From positions 1 to 64,000 of the forward strand of contig JBEVXD010000002.1 of the NCBI GenBank assembly GCA_040506275.1: 64,000 nucleotides of DNA, written 5' to 3'. The DNA is from Thiodiazotropha sp040506275. GTDB taxonomy: Bacteria > Pseudomonadota > Gammaproteobacteria > Chromatiales > Chromatiaceae. The notes beneath the pieces are model-generated. The model did not search any database, was not told where the DNA came from, and worked only from the letters and a program-made list of their open reading frames with translations. Made by a program: the position numbers and the translations under genes. Below are positions 52,192 to 61,545 of this stretch, piece after piece. Each line of letters begins with the position of its first letter. The stretch's first letter is position 1.

Positions 52192-52359
52192 TCGGTATCA
52201 ATTTACTTGGCTAGTTTCGCCAAGAAAATGTGTAGAGGTTAAGCCAACCATGCCACAAGCAGATTGGTCATTTTGTTACAGTGTCTGCATCTAAATGTGA
52301 TTGGAAAGGAAGAGGGGTGTCTGCACTCTATCCTACTGGCATGATATTCTTGAACCATC

Positions 52360-53733
52360 ATGGAAAACGAGCCGTCAATAGAATCTGTGCAAGGGACATT
52401 AACTTGGTTTGAAAAGACCTGGCAGGGTTTCTGTCGGCTTGTAGTCAAGATATTTTACCGTCGGTTTGAAGTCTCCGGCATCGAAAATTTGCCTGTAAAG
52501 CAAGGCATTATTTTGTGTGCAAACCACGTTAATGCACTTGCTGACGCCGTAGTACTGCAGGCTGCAACCAGAAAGGCCATCCGTCCGCTGGCGCGAAGTG
52601 GTTTGTTTAATAGTCCTCTACTGAAACCTATCCTGCAACGAATTGGAGCGGTACCCATTTTTCGCCGTGGCGACCCAGGTGCGGATACTTCAAAAAACAA
52701 AGATACCTTTTCCCTATGCTATGAACTGCTTGCCAAGAGTGAAACCCTGATTATCTTTCCTGAAGGGCAGAGTCATGACATACCAAAGCTGACAGCGCTG
52801 AAAACAGGTGCAGCACGAATGGCATTGGAAACTATCCAAGCAATAGGATATGAACCAGCTGTCATTCCTGTCGGTCTGACTTTCCCGAAAAAGGGTCACT
52901 TTCGCAGTGATGTATTGGTTCAATTTGGTAAACCGCTCAGCCTGAGTTTTGCTGATGATAGTACTCAAGAACAGAATGTGATTGAGTTGACTGAGCGAAT
53001 CCGTACCGGCCTGGAATCAGTCACGCTGAATGCAGAAAGTTGGGAAGAGATTAACCTGGTTGCCAGAATTGAACATTTCTTTGCCTTTCGTCATGGCAAA
53101 TATCATCATCGTAATTTGCAGCAACGATTCCGTACCCAGCAGCGTCTCATTGATGCCCAGCGATTACTCCGGAATTACGAGCCTGATAAAGTCCGGGCAT
53201 TGATCACTCAGTTAAAACAGTTTGAAAAAATTTGTCAGCATTGTGGTGTGAAGGATTATCAATTATCAGTTGATTACAAACCCACATTGATTGGGCTCTA
53301 CCTACTGAGAATGGCCTGGATGGTTTTAGTTGTTTTTCCTGTTGCCTTGTGGGGCATCATCAACAGTTATATTCCCTATCAATTGGCAAAACGTCTCTCC
53401 CACCATTTCGCCAAGGGAACAAACCAATATGACACCACCAAAATGATTTTTGGTCTGTTGTTATTTACCCTCATCTGGGGCATGCAATTCTATCTGGTAT
53501 TTCACTATTTTGGTTGGAAGTGGATGGTGTTGTATATCGCTTCACTGATTGTCAGCTCAACAGTTGCTTTGTTGGTACGAGGTGAAAAACAACGAATTCT
53601 GGAGAATATCCGGGTGTTTCTGCTTTTTCTACATAAGCGGGATCTGAAAGCATTTCTTCGCCATAAACGACAGGAGCTGGAAAAGGAGTTGGCCAGAATG
53701 GTTCGAATTGCCAATCGGTTGTCTAATAGATGA
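52360..53733 (+). CDS. PlsC-family 1-acyl-glycerol-phosphate acyltransferase-like protein
   Basis: A 457-residue protein. The PlsC domain (about 30-215) has motif I NHVNALADA (H then D after four residues), motif II GAVPIFRRGD, motif III FPEGQSHDIP and motif IV VIPVGLTFP. A helical middle segment and a C-terminal hydrophobic part (AWMVLVVFPVALWGIINSYI, MIFGLLLFTLIWGMQFYLVF) anchor it in the inner membrane. It acylates a lysophospholipid or related lipid; exact substrate unknown. The 4-base overlap with the next hydrolase gene suggests a lipid-remodelling pair. Confidence 0.9.
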   Translation: MENEPSIESVQGTLTWFEKTWQGFCRLVVKIFYRRFEVSGIENLPVKQGIILCANHVNALADAVVLQAATRKAIRPLARSGLFNSPLLKPILQRIGAVPIFRRGDPGADTSKNKDTFSLCYELLAKSETLIIFPEGQSHDIPKLTALKTGAARMALETIQAIGYEPAVIPVGLTFPKKGHFRSDVLVQFGKPLSLSFADDSTQEQNVIELTERIRTGLESVTLNAESWEEINLVARIEHFFAFRHGKYHHRNLQQRFRTQQRLIDAQRLLRNYEPDKVRALITQLKQFEKICQHCGVKDYQLSVDYKPTLIGLYLLRMAWMVLVVFPVALWGIINSYIPYQLAKRLSHHFAKGTNQYDTTKMIFGLLLFTLIWGMQFYLVFHYFGWKWMVLYIASLIVSSTVALLVRGEKQRILENIRVFLLFLHKRDLKAFLRHKRQELEKELARMVRIANRLSNR

Positions 53734-54437
53734 TGAAACAGTTTTTTCTTTGTCTACTGCTTTTACCTTATATACCTGTCACTCTGGGATCACAGAATGA
53801 ATGCGTTATTCTGCTTCATGGTTTGGGTCGCACTTCCCTCTCATTGGGGCTGATTGAAGAGGCATTGGAAGAACAGGGTTATCATGTGTGGAATAAGAGT
53901 TATCCCAGTCTTACTCAAAGTGTGAGTGAGATTACTGCACCGGCGATTGAGTCAGGTCTGACCTTCTGTAACAGCAAGCAGAGTGAAAAAATCCACTTTG
54001 TCACCCACTCCCTGGGGGGCATTCTCGTAAGATATTATTTGCAGGATCATCAGATAGCAAAACTGGGTCGGATCGTAATGTTGGCACCCCCCAATAAAGG
54101 TAGTGAAATCACTGATGAGCTGAAAGATGATTTTTTCTATAAGATATTTTTAGGGCCATCTGGCCAGGTCTTGGGTACAGGAGACGATAGTCTGCCTAAC
54201 AAACTTAAACCCATTGCTGGTGAGATTGGAATTATTGCTGGAGAGAAAGAGGGATCAACATGGTTTCTACCTGAGATTCCCGGTGATGATGATGGCAAGG
54301 TGGCTGTTGAACGGACCAAGCTGCTAGAGATGAGAGACTTCCTGCTGGTTAAGGCAGAGCATATGTTCATTATGCGAGAAGATGACGTTATTCGACAGGT
54401 GGTGTTTTTTTTACGTACCGGTGTGTTTGATAAGTAG
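53730..54437 (+). CDS. Secreted alpha/beta hydrolase (lipase/esterase-like)
   Basis: A 235-residue protein with a signal peptide (FFLCLLLLPYIPVTLGSQNE). Catalytic elements: oxyanion VILLHGLGRTSLSLG, nucleophile Ser in FVTHSLGGILVRYY, acid in PGDDDGKVAVERTKL and His in KAEHMFIM. It resembles short triacylglycerol lipase-like hydrolases of gammaproteobacteria. It starts within the stop of the acyltransferase gene, so the two are coupled. Confidence 0.9.
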   Translation: MMKQFFLCLLLLPYIPVTLGSQNECVILLHGLGRTSLSLGLIEEALEEQGYHVWNKSYPSLTQSVSEITAPAIESGLTFCNSKQSEKIHFVTHSLGGILVRYYLQDHQIAKLGRIVMLAPPNKGSEITDELKDDFFYKIFLGPSGQVLGTGDDSLPNKLKPIAGEIGIIAGEKEGSTWFLPEIPGDDDGKVAVERTKLLEMRDFLLVKAEHMFIMREDDVIRQVVFFLRTGVFDK

Positions 54438-54906
54438 AGTCTTACGGTGGGGTAGGGCTCCACACTAGAAACGGAAAACGGTGGTAACTTTTCCACTAAA
54501 CAGTTAAGAATCAAGAGAAAGTCCATTTGGTTTGGCCGTTAGGCTAGAGAAAACTACCGCAAATAGACACCAATGCATTAACGCTACGCAGGAAGAAGAC
54601 TCATCTGCTTGGATTATTATTTTCAGGCTCAGAACTACTGCTAATGGGGTGGGGCCATACCATTACAGTGATACATCAGATAATCGTGTTTCACTGTTAG
54701 CCAAACACCAGTGTAAATTCTATTTATCCATGCATCAATTAACGCATAGGGCATATGACACATAAGACCGTGTCATATGACGCATTTTACCTCTTTCCCA
54801 AATAGATAAACGCAAAGAAAATTCATGCAAACAACGACTTGGCTGGTTGGTGTGAAAATTGCTATTTAACACTGTTTGAAATAAATAAAAATATCGAGGT
54901 GAATGC
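54438..54906. other. Leader region before the copper receptor
   Basis: A 469-bp gap with no supported gene. It contains broken ggtggggcc phrases (54446-54460 and 54645-54660) like those at 41.9 kb, and the operator-like palindrome at 54752-54779. Confidence 0.5.
54752..54779. promoter_or_regulatory. Perfect 10-bp inverted repeat, candidate operator
   Basis: catatgacac (54752-54761) and gtgtcatatg (54770-54779) are exact complements around an 8-base spacer, 128 bases before the copper receptor start. The size and symmetry are those of a dimeric repressor or activator site. The regulator is not identified. Confidence 0.6.
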
Positions 54907-56994
54907 ATGCGACCTACAGCCTTATCACTGGCAATCAGCTCTCTTCTGTCTACCCAGCTCTTGCTTGCGGATGAACAGACCGAGAACCTGAACGAAGTTG
55001 TTGTCGAAGGGGAGGGAGAGACCACCCCGGCAGTGATATCAACCCCCATGGATGGGACATCTTCGGGCATCCCTGCGGATGCAGCCGATTTTCTACGGGA
55101 TATCAATGGTGTTTCCGGTATCAGAATGGGGGGAGGTGGCATAGACCCAATCATTCGGGGACAGAGCCAGAATCGTCTGAATATCATTATGGATGGCGCA
55201 TACATACATGGTGGCTGTCCTAATCGGATGGACCCACCAACAGCCTATTCTGCAATGGAAAGTTACGACAGTGTTACCGTCATAAAGGGTTCTCAAACGG
55301 TAATATACGGTGGTGGCGGTAGTGGTGGAACGGTGCTGTTCGAACGTAGTACACCACAATTTGAGCCGGGCAAGCCTTATCTCGGTCGTGCCGATGTCGG
55401 CTATAAAAGTAATTCCCAGACCAAAGAGGCTTCGGTTGACTTGGCTGCAGGCAATGAGCTGGGTTATGCAAGAGGTATCATCGGTTATAAAGATGCTGAA
55501 AATTATGAAGATGGCGATGGTAACGAAGTGCGTTCGTCATTTAGCAACCAATCAGGCAATCTGCTTTTAGGCTATACCCCGGATCAGAATACAGTTCTGC
55601 AACTCAACCTTGAAGCGACTCGAGAGGATGATGCGTACTACGCCGGAGCTGGCATGGACTCTCCAATGAGTGATGCTGATAATATCCGTTTGAAGTATGA
55701 GCAGAGTGATAACCTGGGTCCTTTGTCCGGTATCAAGGCTGAAATCTACTCCAGTGAAGTCGACCATCTGATGGATAACTATTCATTAAGGGAATTGACT
55801 GCGCCGATGCGTATGAGTGTACCGACCTCATCTGATACCAAAGGCGGGCGTTTGATGGGTGATCTGATGTTGGGTGAGTCGACCCTGACAGTAGGCTTCG
55901 ACTATCAGAACAACGAGCGGGATGCGGATCGTTTTTCCGGAATGCCTAACATGGACCCGACCACGCTGCAGTCGATCATGTGGCCTGGCGCTGAATTAGA
56001 GCAAACTGGTATTTTTGCGGAAGTCTCTCTACCGGTCAGTGACAAGGATCGTGTTAAAGCCGGTTTACGTTATGATCGTGTTGACGCATCTATTTCCAGA
56101 GGGGATGAAAAACCAGATCTCGGTCCCAGTCCAACCCCGAATAATCTCTATGCAGCTTACTATGCAGATACATCTGATGATAAGACAGAGAATAATGTTG
56201 GGGGCTTTGTACAGTATGAGCGGGGGATGGGTGATGGCACACTCTACACTGGATTAAGCCGCAGTGTACGTACTGCTGACTCAACTGAGCGCTATCTGGC
56301 AAGTTTTATGCGTAACATGATGACCGGAATGGACAGTAGTTGGGTGGGTAACCCTGAACTGGAACCAGAAAAGCATCACCAGATTGAAGCCGGTCTGCGT
56401 TGGGAGGGAGACGCTTGGGATACCGATGTGTCTGTTTTCTACAATGATGTAAGTGATTTTATTCTGCGTGATAAGGCTCGTGGCCAGGATGGCGTTCTGG
56501 TATCCAATGGTACTGCGACGATTTATCGTAATGTGGATGCTGAATTCTATGGCATCGAATGGCAGGGTGGGTACAGGATTCTTGATTCGCTGAGTACAAC
56601 TGCAAGTCTCGCCTATGTGCGAGCAGAAAACACCACTGACGACCGTCCTCTTGCACAAATTTCTCCCCTCGAAGCCACCCTTGGCATGGAATATACGTTA
56701 GGGGCTTTGGACTTCGGCGGCAAAGTGCGTATGAATGCCAAGCAGACACGCGCTGACCTAGAGAACGGTAGTGGTCAGGATGCGCAGGAGACACCAGGAT
56801 GGGCTGTAATAGATCTCTATGGCAGCTATGAGATTACCAGGTCTGCTGATGTCAGCTTTGGTATCGACAATCTGCTGGATAAAAGCTATGCCTATCATGT
56901 TAACCGGGCGAATGCTGATCCCTTCAATCCTGAAGCAATCCAGGTCAATGAGCCGGGTCGTGAGGTTTGGTTGAAAGCAGGGATCAAATTCTGA
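54907..56994 (+). CDS. TonB-dependent copper receptor (OprC/NosA-like)
   Basis: A 695-residue outer-membrane receptor. Signal peptide, TonB box-like LNEVVVEG near 28-35, plug domain with INGVSGIRMGGGGIDPIIRG and VTVIKGSQTVIYGGGGSGG, and a 22-strand barrel ending in VWLKAGIKF. Copper-site residues of OprC/NosA are present: Cys104 and Met108 in HGGCPNRMDPPTAYS (CxxxM) and His287 with Met289 in VDHLMDNYS (HxM). Extracellular stretches are Met-rich (SGMPNMDPTTLQSIMWPG, RNMMTGMDSS). It imports copper; NosA supplies nitrous oxide reductase, but no nos gene is in this window. TonB energy probably comes from the operon at 45.9-50.7 kb. A palindrome at 54752 may control it. Confidence 0.92.
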   Translation: MRPTALSLAISSLLSTQLLLADEQTENLNEVVVEGEGETTPAVISTPMDGTSSGIPADAADFLRDINGVSGIRMGGGGIDPIIRGQSQNRLNIIMDGAYIHGGCPNRMDPPTAYSAMESYDSVTVIKGSQTVIYGGGGSGGTVLFERSTPQFEPGKPYLGRADVGYKSNSQTKEASVDLAAGNELGYARGIIGYKDAENYEDGDGNEVRSSFSNQSGNLLLGYTPDQNTVLQLNLEATREDDAYYAGAGMDSPMSDADNIRLKYEQSDNLGPLSGIKAEIYSSEVDHLMDNYSLRELTAPMRMSVPTSSDTKGGRLMGDLMLGESTLTVGFDYQNNERDADRFSGMPNMDPTTLQSIMWPGAELEQTGIFAEVSLPVSDKDRVKAGLRYDRVDASISRGDEKPDLGPSPTPNNLYAAYYADTSDDKTENNVGGFVQYERGMGDGTLYTGLSRSVRTADSTERYLASFMRNMMTGMDSSWVGNPELEPEKHHQIEAGLRWEGDAWDTDVSVFYNDVSDFILRDKARGQDGVLVSNGTATIYRNVDAEFYGIEWQGGYRILDSLSTTASLAYVRAENTTDDRPLAQISPLEATLGMEYTLGALDFGGKVRMNAKQTRADLENGSGQDAQETPGWAVIDLYGSYEITRSADVSFGIDNLLDKSYAYHVNRANADPFNPEAIQVNEPGREVWLKAGIKF

Positions 56995-57015
56995 TCTGTT
57001 GAACACTGGTGATAT

Positions 57016-57045
57016 ATCAGGGAGGGAGACAGCTCCTTCCCTGAT
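57016..57045 (+). terminator. Stem-loop after the copper receptor gene
   Basis: atcagggaggga (57016-57027) pairs with tccttccctgat (57034-57045) with one mismatch, 22 bases after the receptor stop. A T-rich stretch follows about 15 bases later. Probable terminator. Confidence 0.65.
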
Positions 57046-57172
57046 TGTCACGATTGGTTGCTTTTTTCGTTCCTGAAAAAGACGCTTAATCATTGTCAGA
57101 TTATTCGAAGACTTAATTCACCTCTGAGGATACAATCCGCCTGACTTTTTCTTATTTTGGCAGGCTCCCTGA

Positions 57173-58099
57173 ATGTCTCGATCAGCAGATTTACCTGATG
57201 AGAGCGTAAATCATCTCTTCTGGGGTATTTTCAGTACCGTTCTCGCCTGCATATTACTGGCGGCTATGGATGGCCTGGGTAAATGGCTGATGCAAGACTT
57301 AGCCATGCCACAAGTTGTATGGGCACGCTATTTTTTTCATACCCTTTTTGTCGGAATGTTTTTTTCATACCGCCAGGGTATCTCTTTTATGCGTCCAAAC
57401 CGACCCTGGACTCAGCTGCTCAGAGCCGTATGTCTGATGGGTGTGACCCTAAGTCTCTATAGTGCCATTCAAACAATTTCACTGGCAGATGCCACTTCAA
57501 TTGTCTTTTTTGCACCTGTCCTGGTGACCTTGTTAGCGGGCTGGTTTTTGAAGGAGAAGGTTGGTGCAATCGAGTGGTTTGCAGTAGGTGGTGGTTTTAT
57601 AGGTGTGCTGTTTATTGTCAGACCGGGGTTTCGCGATCCTGATCCGGCATTGTTATTAGCTTGTCTGGCTGCTGTTTGCCTCGCATTCTATTTTGTTTTG
57701 ACCAGAGCACTTAAAGGTCATGACAGTGAACAGACCACACTGTTTCATACAACACTCACCGGTGCGATTGTATTGACCTTACTACAACCTCTTTGGTGGA
57801 CACAACCAAGTATTACTCAGTGGATGTATTTAATAACCACCGGAGTTCTGGGTGCTACTGGACATTTCCTGCTTGTAAAAGCTTTTCATCTGGCGTCGGC
57901 TTCGCTTCTTTCACCCTATCTCAACGCCCAGCTCATAGCGGCGGCTCTGATCAGCCTGATCTTTTTTGAAGATAGTCTGGGATGGCCATTCTACATTGGG
58001 TCATGTTTGATTGTTGGAGCAGGACTACTCGTCTGGGCACATCAGCGCGTTCTGGCAAGTATGTCGGCAAGGAGATCCTCGCAGAAGAAGGTTTCCTGA
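57173..58099 (+). CDS. EamA/DMT-family transporter
   Basis: A 308-residue protein with ten membrane helices in two EamA halves. Examples are SLADATSIVFFAPVLVTLLA in the first half and HFLLVKAFHLASASLLSPYL then SLIFFEDSLGWPFYIGSCLI in the second. It starts with a conserved helix LACILLAAMDGLGKWLMQDL. DMT exporters carry metabolites such as amino acids or nucleosides; the substrate is not predictable. It stands alone between the copper receptor and repeats. Confidence 0.9.
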   Translation: MSRSADLPDESVNHLFWGIFSTVLACILLAAMDGLGKWLMQDLAMPQVVWARYFFHTLFVGMFFSYRQGISFMRPNRPWTQLLRAVCLMGVTLSLYSAIQTISLADATSIVFFAPVLVTLLAGWFLKEKVGAIEWFAVGGGFIGVLFIVRPGFRDPDPALLLACLAAVCLAFYFVLTRALKGHDSEQTTLFHTTLTGAIVLTLLQPLWWTQPSITQWMYLITTGVLGATGHFLLVKAFHLASASLLSPYLNAQLIAAALISLIFFEDSLGWPFYIGSCLIVGAGLLVWAHQRVLASMSARRSSQKKVS

Positions 58100-58324
58100 G
58101 TCAAAACAGTCTTAACTAGCACCTGTCTATGATTCGGGCGGATGGCGAATCCTTTCTCAAGTAGTGGACTTCTGCGACACACTCCGATGGGAGGGGGAGT
58201 GACAGCAGCGATTCTGTTGGCGATTCAGGCGCAAAAACCTGATTTCACCGGTCCCGCATTCGCTAGACTATATGTGAATGCAGGACTATTTTCTTAAAAC
58301 TGAATCCGTGAGTTCATGACGGCA

Positions 58325-58627
58325 CATAGCACAAGCCTTGTAGGGTGCGGCCCGCCGCACCATTACCCTCTCAACCCGTAAAATGTTCTGTTAGTGAAAC
58401 CATCAGTCCCCACTTCCTTTCCAGCTTTCGGTGCGGCAGGCCGCACCCTACGGATTATTGCTAAAAGGTTACGGAAAAATCACCTAAGGATTACCCGGCA
58501 GCTTCCACAGCAGATCAAAAAATGCCCACTTAACCTATGGGTGAAGCTAAGATTTTTGATTCCACGGGAAACCAACATCCTACACTCTGCGCTCGCCATG
58601 AACCCACGGATTCAGGTTGAACACTAC
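58325..58627. repeat. Family A repeat, tandem copy 1 (303 bp)
   Basis: First of two tandem units with period 303. It contains ccttgtagggtgcggcccgc, gtaaaatgttctgttagtga, ggcaggccgcaccctacgga, cacctaaggattacccggca and catgaacccacggattcagg. The ggtgcggc parts form an internal palindrome. 58100-58324 upstream shows no gene. Confidence 0.88.
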
Positions 58628-58930
58628 ACTAGCACAAGCCTTGTAGGGTGCGGCCCGCCGCACCATTACCCTCTCAACCCGTAAAATGTTCTGTTAGTGA
58701 AACCATCAGTCCCCACTTCCTTTCCAGCTTTCGGTGCGGCAGGCCGCACCCTACGGATTATTGCTAAAAAGGTTACGGAAAAATCACCTAAGGATTACCC
58801 GGCAGCTTCCCCAGCGGTTCAAATAAATCCCACTTAACCCTATGGGCGAAGCTAAGATTTTTTGATCCCATTGGGAAACCAATGTCTTACACTCTGCGCT
58901 CGCTATGAACCCACGGATTTAGGTTGAAAT
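58628..58930. repeat. Family A repeat, tandem copy 2 (303 bp)
   Basis: Second tandem unit, very close to copy 1 with scattered differences (for example ccccagcggttcaaataaat for the equivalent part). It ends 10 bases before the stop of the DUF2934 gene on the opposite strand. Confidence 0.88.
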
Positions 58931-58940
58931 CAAATGATGT

Positions 58941-59240
58941 TTAAGTTTTTTTCAGCATATCATTAATGATGCTTTCACAATCCAGCCAGTCCTGAACATC
59001 ATTTCCTGGTGCAAAATTTCGAGCTTCCGCTCGATAGTAAGCCATTGTGGCAATCATCTCGTATCGCTCTCGTGGACTTATCACCGCTTTTTTCGAGGCG
59101 GTCTTCTTCGCTACGCTCTTTTTTGCACTCTTCTTCTTAGTGGTTTTTTTCTTAGCTACTTTTGGCTTCGCCGCTTTTTTTATAGTGGCTTTTTTCTTGG
59201 TTACTTTTTTTTCGCTCTCTTTATCCTGCTTTTTATTCAC
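58941..59240 (-). CDS. Histone-H1-like basic tail with DUF2934 domain
   Basis: A 99-residue protein in two parts. Residues 1-52 are nearly all Lys, Ala, Thr and Ser (KKAAKPKVAKKKTTKKKSAK), like bacterial histone-H1 or AlgP-type tails that bind DNA. Residues about 55-97 are a DUF2934 domain: ISPRERYEMIATMAYYRAEA, then NDVQDWLDCESIINDML. The combination suggests a nucleoid-associated protein. Low-complexity DNA makes length variation in the tail likely between strains. Confidence 0.85.
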   Translation of the reverse strand: MNKKQDKESEKKVTKKKATIKKAAKPKVAKKKTTKKKSAKKSVAKKTASKKAVISPRERYEMIATMAYYRAEARNFAPGNDVQDWLDCESIINDMLKKT

Positions 59241-59349
59241 AGCTTTATTCCCCTGAATGTCGTTTGGTTGTTGTACCTAAAAATATTGTAATTATAGTCC
59301 CACTATGGCTGATATATAGTGATCAAGTTGCGAGTTGTCCAGAAAAAAA

Positions 59350-60984
59350 TCAGGTGATAACCGTTGGCTCAGTTCGTCCTGTTCGTTGTTCAATTTCAGC
59401 AAGTGCCAAGGCAATCGCCACAAGTGGTTTCATGACTTGCTCTGTACTCTCCATCTGCTTTTCCGGATCTGGCTGATAGGCTTCGAGATAAACCCTCAGT
59501 GTGGCGCCTTGAGTGCCCGTTCCTGAGAGTCGGTAGACAATTCTTGATCCATCGGTAAATCCAATACGGATTCCTTGATTTTCCGAACGGCTGGAATCGA
59601 CTGGGTCAGTGTAGGAGAAGTTATCCGCATACTGTACCTGGTAACCACTAATCTCATCTCCAATCAGACTTTCGAGTTTATCAACCAAAGATTGCATGAG
59701 TGACTCTGCGGCACTTTTATCTATCGCCTCGTAATCATATCGGGTGTAGTAATTTCGGCCATAGGTTTGCCAGTGATCACGTACTATGGATTCTACAGGT
59801 TGCTGTTTGACTGCCAATAAGTTGAGCCAAAACAGAACTGCCCACAAGCCATCTTTTTCCCTGATATGGCTGGAGCCTGTTCCAAAGCTCTCTTCGCCAC
59901 ACAGAGTGATCTTTCCCGCGTCCAGCAGGTTACCGAAAAATTTCCAGCCAGTGGGTGTTTCAAAACACTCGAGCCCAAGCTTTTCAGCAACACGATCAGC
60001 AGCTTGACTGGTGGGCATAGATCGGGCGACACCACTAATGCCTCCGCTATAGCCTTTAATCAAGTGGGCATTTGCTGCTATGACTGCAAGACTGTCACTG
60101 GGCGTGACAAAAAAATCACGACCCAGGATCATATTTCTGTCGCCATCGCCATCTGAAGCGGCACCGAAATCTGCACCTTTGCGACCTTGGGTCATCTCTA
60201 CAAGTTCATGAGCGTGAACCAGATTGGGATCTGGATGGCCGGCACCAAAATCGATTTTAGGGATACTGTTTATGACGGTTCCAGGTTCAGCGCCCAGCAA
60301 CTCTTCCAGGATACGTTTGGCATAAGGTCCGGTTACCGCATGCATCGCATCAAAGCGCATCTTGAATGCACCGGAATTGAACAATTGATGGATGCGTTCA
60401 AAGTCAAACAGACTGGCCATAAGCTCAGCATAATCATTAACGGAATCAATGATCTGGATAGATGTGTCGCCGACGCGCTGTTCACCAACTGTGTCCAGGT
60501 CGAGATCGGCACACTCCGCAATACGATAGCTATCGATGGATTTCGTTCTGTCGAATATGGCTTCTGTGACTGATTCCGGGGCTGGGCCACCATTGGGGGT
60601 GTTGAACTTGATGCCGAAATCCTCATCAGGACCGCCTGGATTGTGGCTGGCAGAGAGTATGATGCCTCCATTGGTCTGATATTTTCGAATGACACAAGAT
60701 GCTGCTGGTGTCGACAAAAGCCCCCCCAGCCCGACAATAACTTTGGCTACTCCATTGGCTGCTGCCATTTTCAGGATGATCTGTACAGCCTCGCGGTTAT
60801 AAAATCGGCCATCCCCACCTAATACCAGGCTGCCACCTATCAGGTCACCCTGGGTATCGAATATGGCTTGAACAAAATTCTCTAAATAGTTCGGGGTCTG
60901 AAACACCTTCACTTTTTTTCGTAATCCAGATGTACCGGGACGCTGGTCGTCAAAGGGTTGGGTTGTGACAGTAGTATTTTGCAT
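59350..60984 (-). CDS. pgm: Phosphoglucomutase
   Basis: A 544-residue enzyme interconverting glucose 1-phosphate and glucose 6-phosphate, for glycogen and nucleotide sugars. N-terminal FDDQRPGTSGLRKKVKVFQT, catalytic phosphoserine loop GGIILSASHNPGGPDEDFGI, metal loop GAASDGDGDRNMILG, sugar-binding CGEESFGTGSSHIREKDGLW, and phosphate-binding RLSGTGTQGATLRVY at the C terminus. Length and motifs fit the eukaryote-like Pgm1 branch also found in proteobacteria. It stands alone, and the 560-bp gap upstream contains a Family B MITE end. Confidence 0.95.
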   Translation of the reverse strand: MQNTTVTTQPFDDQRPGTSGLRKKVKVFQTPNYLENFVQAIFDTQGDLIGGSLVLGGDGRFYNREAVQIILKMAAANGVAKVIVGLGGLLSTPAASCVIRKYQTNGGIILSASHNPGGPDEDFGIKFNTPNGGPAPESVTEAIFDRTKSIDSYRIAECADLDLDTVGEQRVGDTSIQIIDSVNDYAELMASLFDFERIHQLFNSGAFKMRFDAMHAVTGPYAKRILEELLGAEPGTVINSIPKIDFGAGHPDPNLVHAHELVEMTQGRKGADFGAASDGDGDRNMILGRDFFVTPSDSLAVIAANAHLIKGYSGGISGVARSMPTSQAADRVAEKLGLECFETPTGWKFFGNLLDAGKITLCGEESFGTGSSHIREKDGLWAVLFWLNLLAVKQQPVESIVRDHWQTYGRNYYTRYDYEAIDKSAAESLMQSLVDKLESLIGDEISGYQVQYADNFSYTDPVDSSRSENQGIRIGFTDGSRIVYRLSGTGTQGATLRVYLEAYQPDPEKQMESTEQVMKPLVAIALALAEIEQRTGRTEPTVIT

Positions 60985-61187
60985 GGTTTCGGTCTGTAGT
61001 TGGATTTGTTGCTGGGATAGCTGCTATTCAACCACAACTGCTATGGTCAGTTGAAGCGTGGAGATTCCCTGTTGATTGGAAAACTTAGTTGGGTCCTGAA
61101 TCTCCAGGCAAGCAGGCAAATTCACCGCTATTGTTGGTCAAATGAGACAGGATGAGGGGTTGCAACCAATCCAGATGTACGATCGAT

Positions 61188-61240
61188 GCAGGCTCACTTC
61201 GGCTGAAGACAACATACTTAGTCGCCGGGTTAATATTAAT
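61188..61240. mobile_element. Solo end of the Family B MITE
   Basis: gcaggctcacttcggctgaa followed by gacaacatacttagtcgccgggttaa matches the right end of the element at 32.9 kb almost exactly. The other end is not seen nearby, so this is a relic. The remainder of 60985-61545 shows no supported gene, except a 16-codon frame at 61517-61567. Confidence 0.75.
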
Positions 61241-61545
61241 GGACTCTTCTTGGATATGGGTAATATTTACACGACATGCTTGGCAATCGGGTTAGAATTG
61301 TGAATCATTATGGAATTTGGTCAATTCCACAAGACAGTCAGATTACAGATGCGTCGCTTTAATCTGTGCAACAGATAACTTCAATATCTGCAAAGCATGA
61401 TAGAATTCACGCCGCATTATCACTGTCATTGAGGATTCTGTGCCGATGTAGTCAACTGGCTCCCTGAGTAAGCCCGGAGCGTTTATGCTGACTCAATCAG
61501 GGATGAAAGAAACAAAATGACTCAATCTAAACCGATACAGACAGG

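Noticed and set aside
54532..54765. 77-codon plus-strand ORF before the copper receptor
   Set aside because: It has no family resemblance, crosses repeat relics and covers the palindrome. Not supported as a gene.
58325..58930. Possible CRISPR array
   Set aside because: Only two units of about 303 bp, much longer than CRISPR repeats, with no short spacers and no cas genes.
59047..59256. 69-codon plus-strand ORF of almost only Phe, Leu and Ala
   Set aside because: It is the antisense shadow of the lysine-rich DUF2934 gene.
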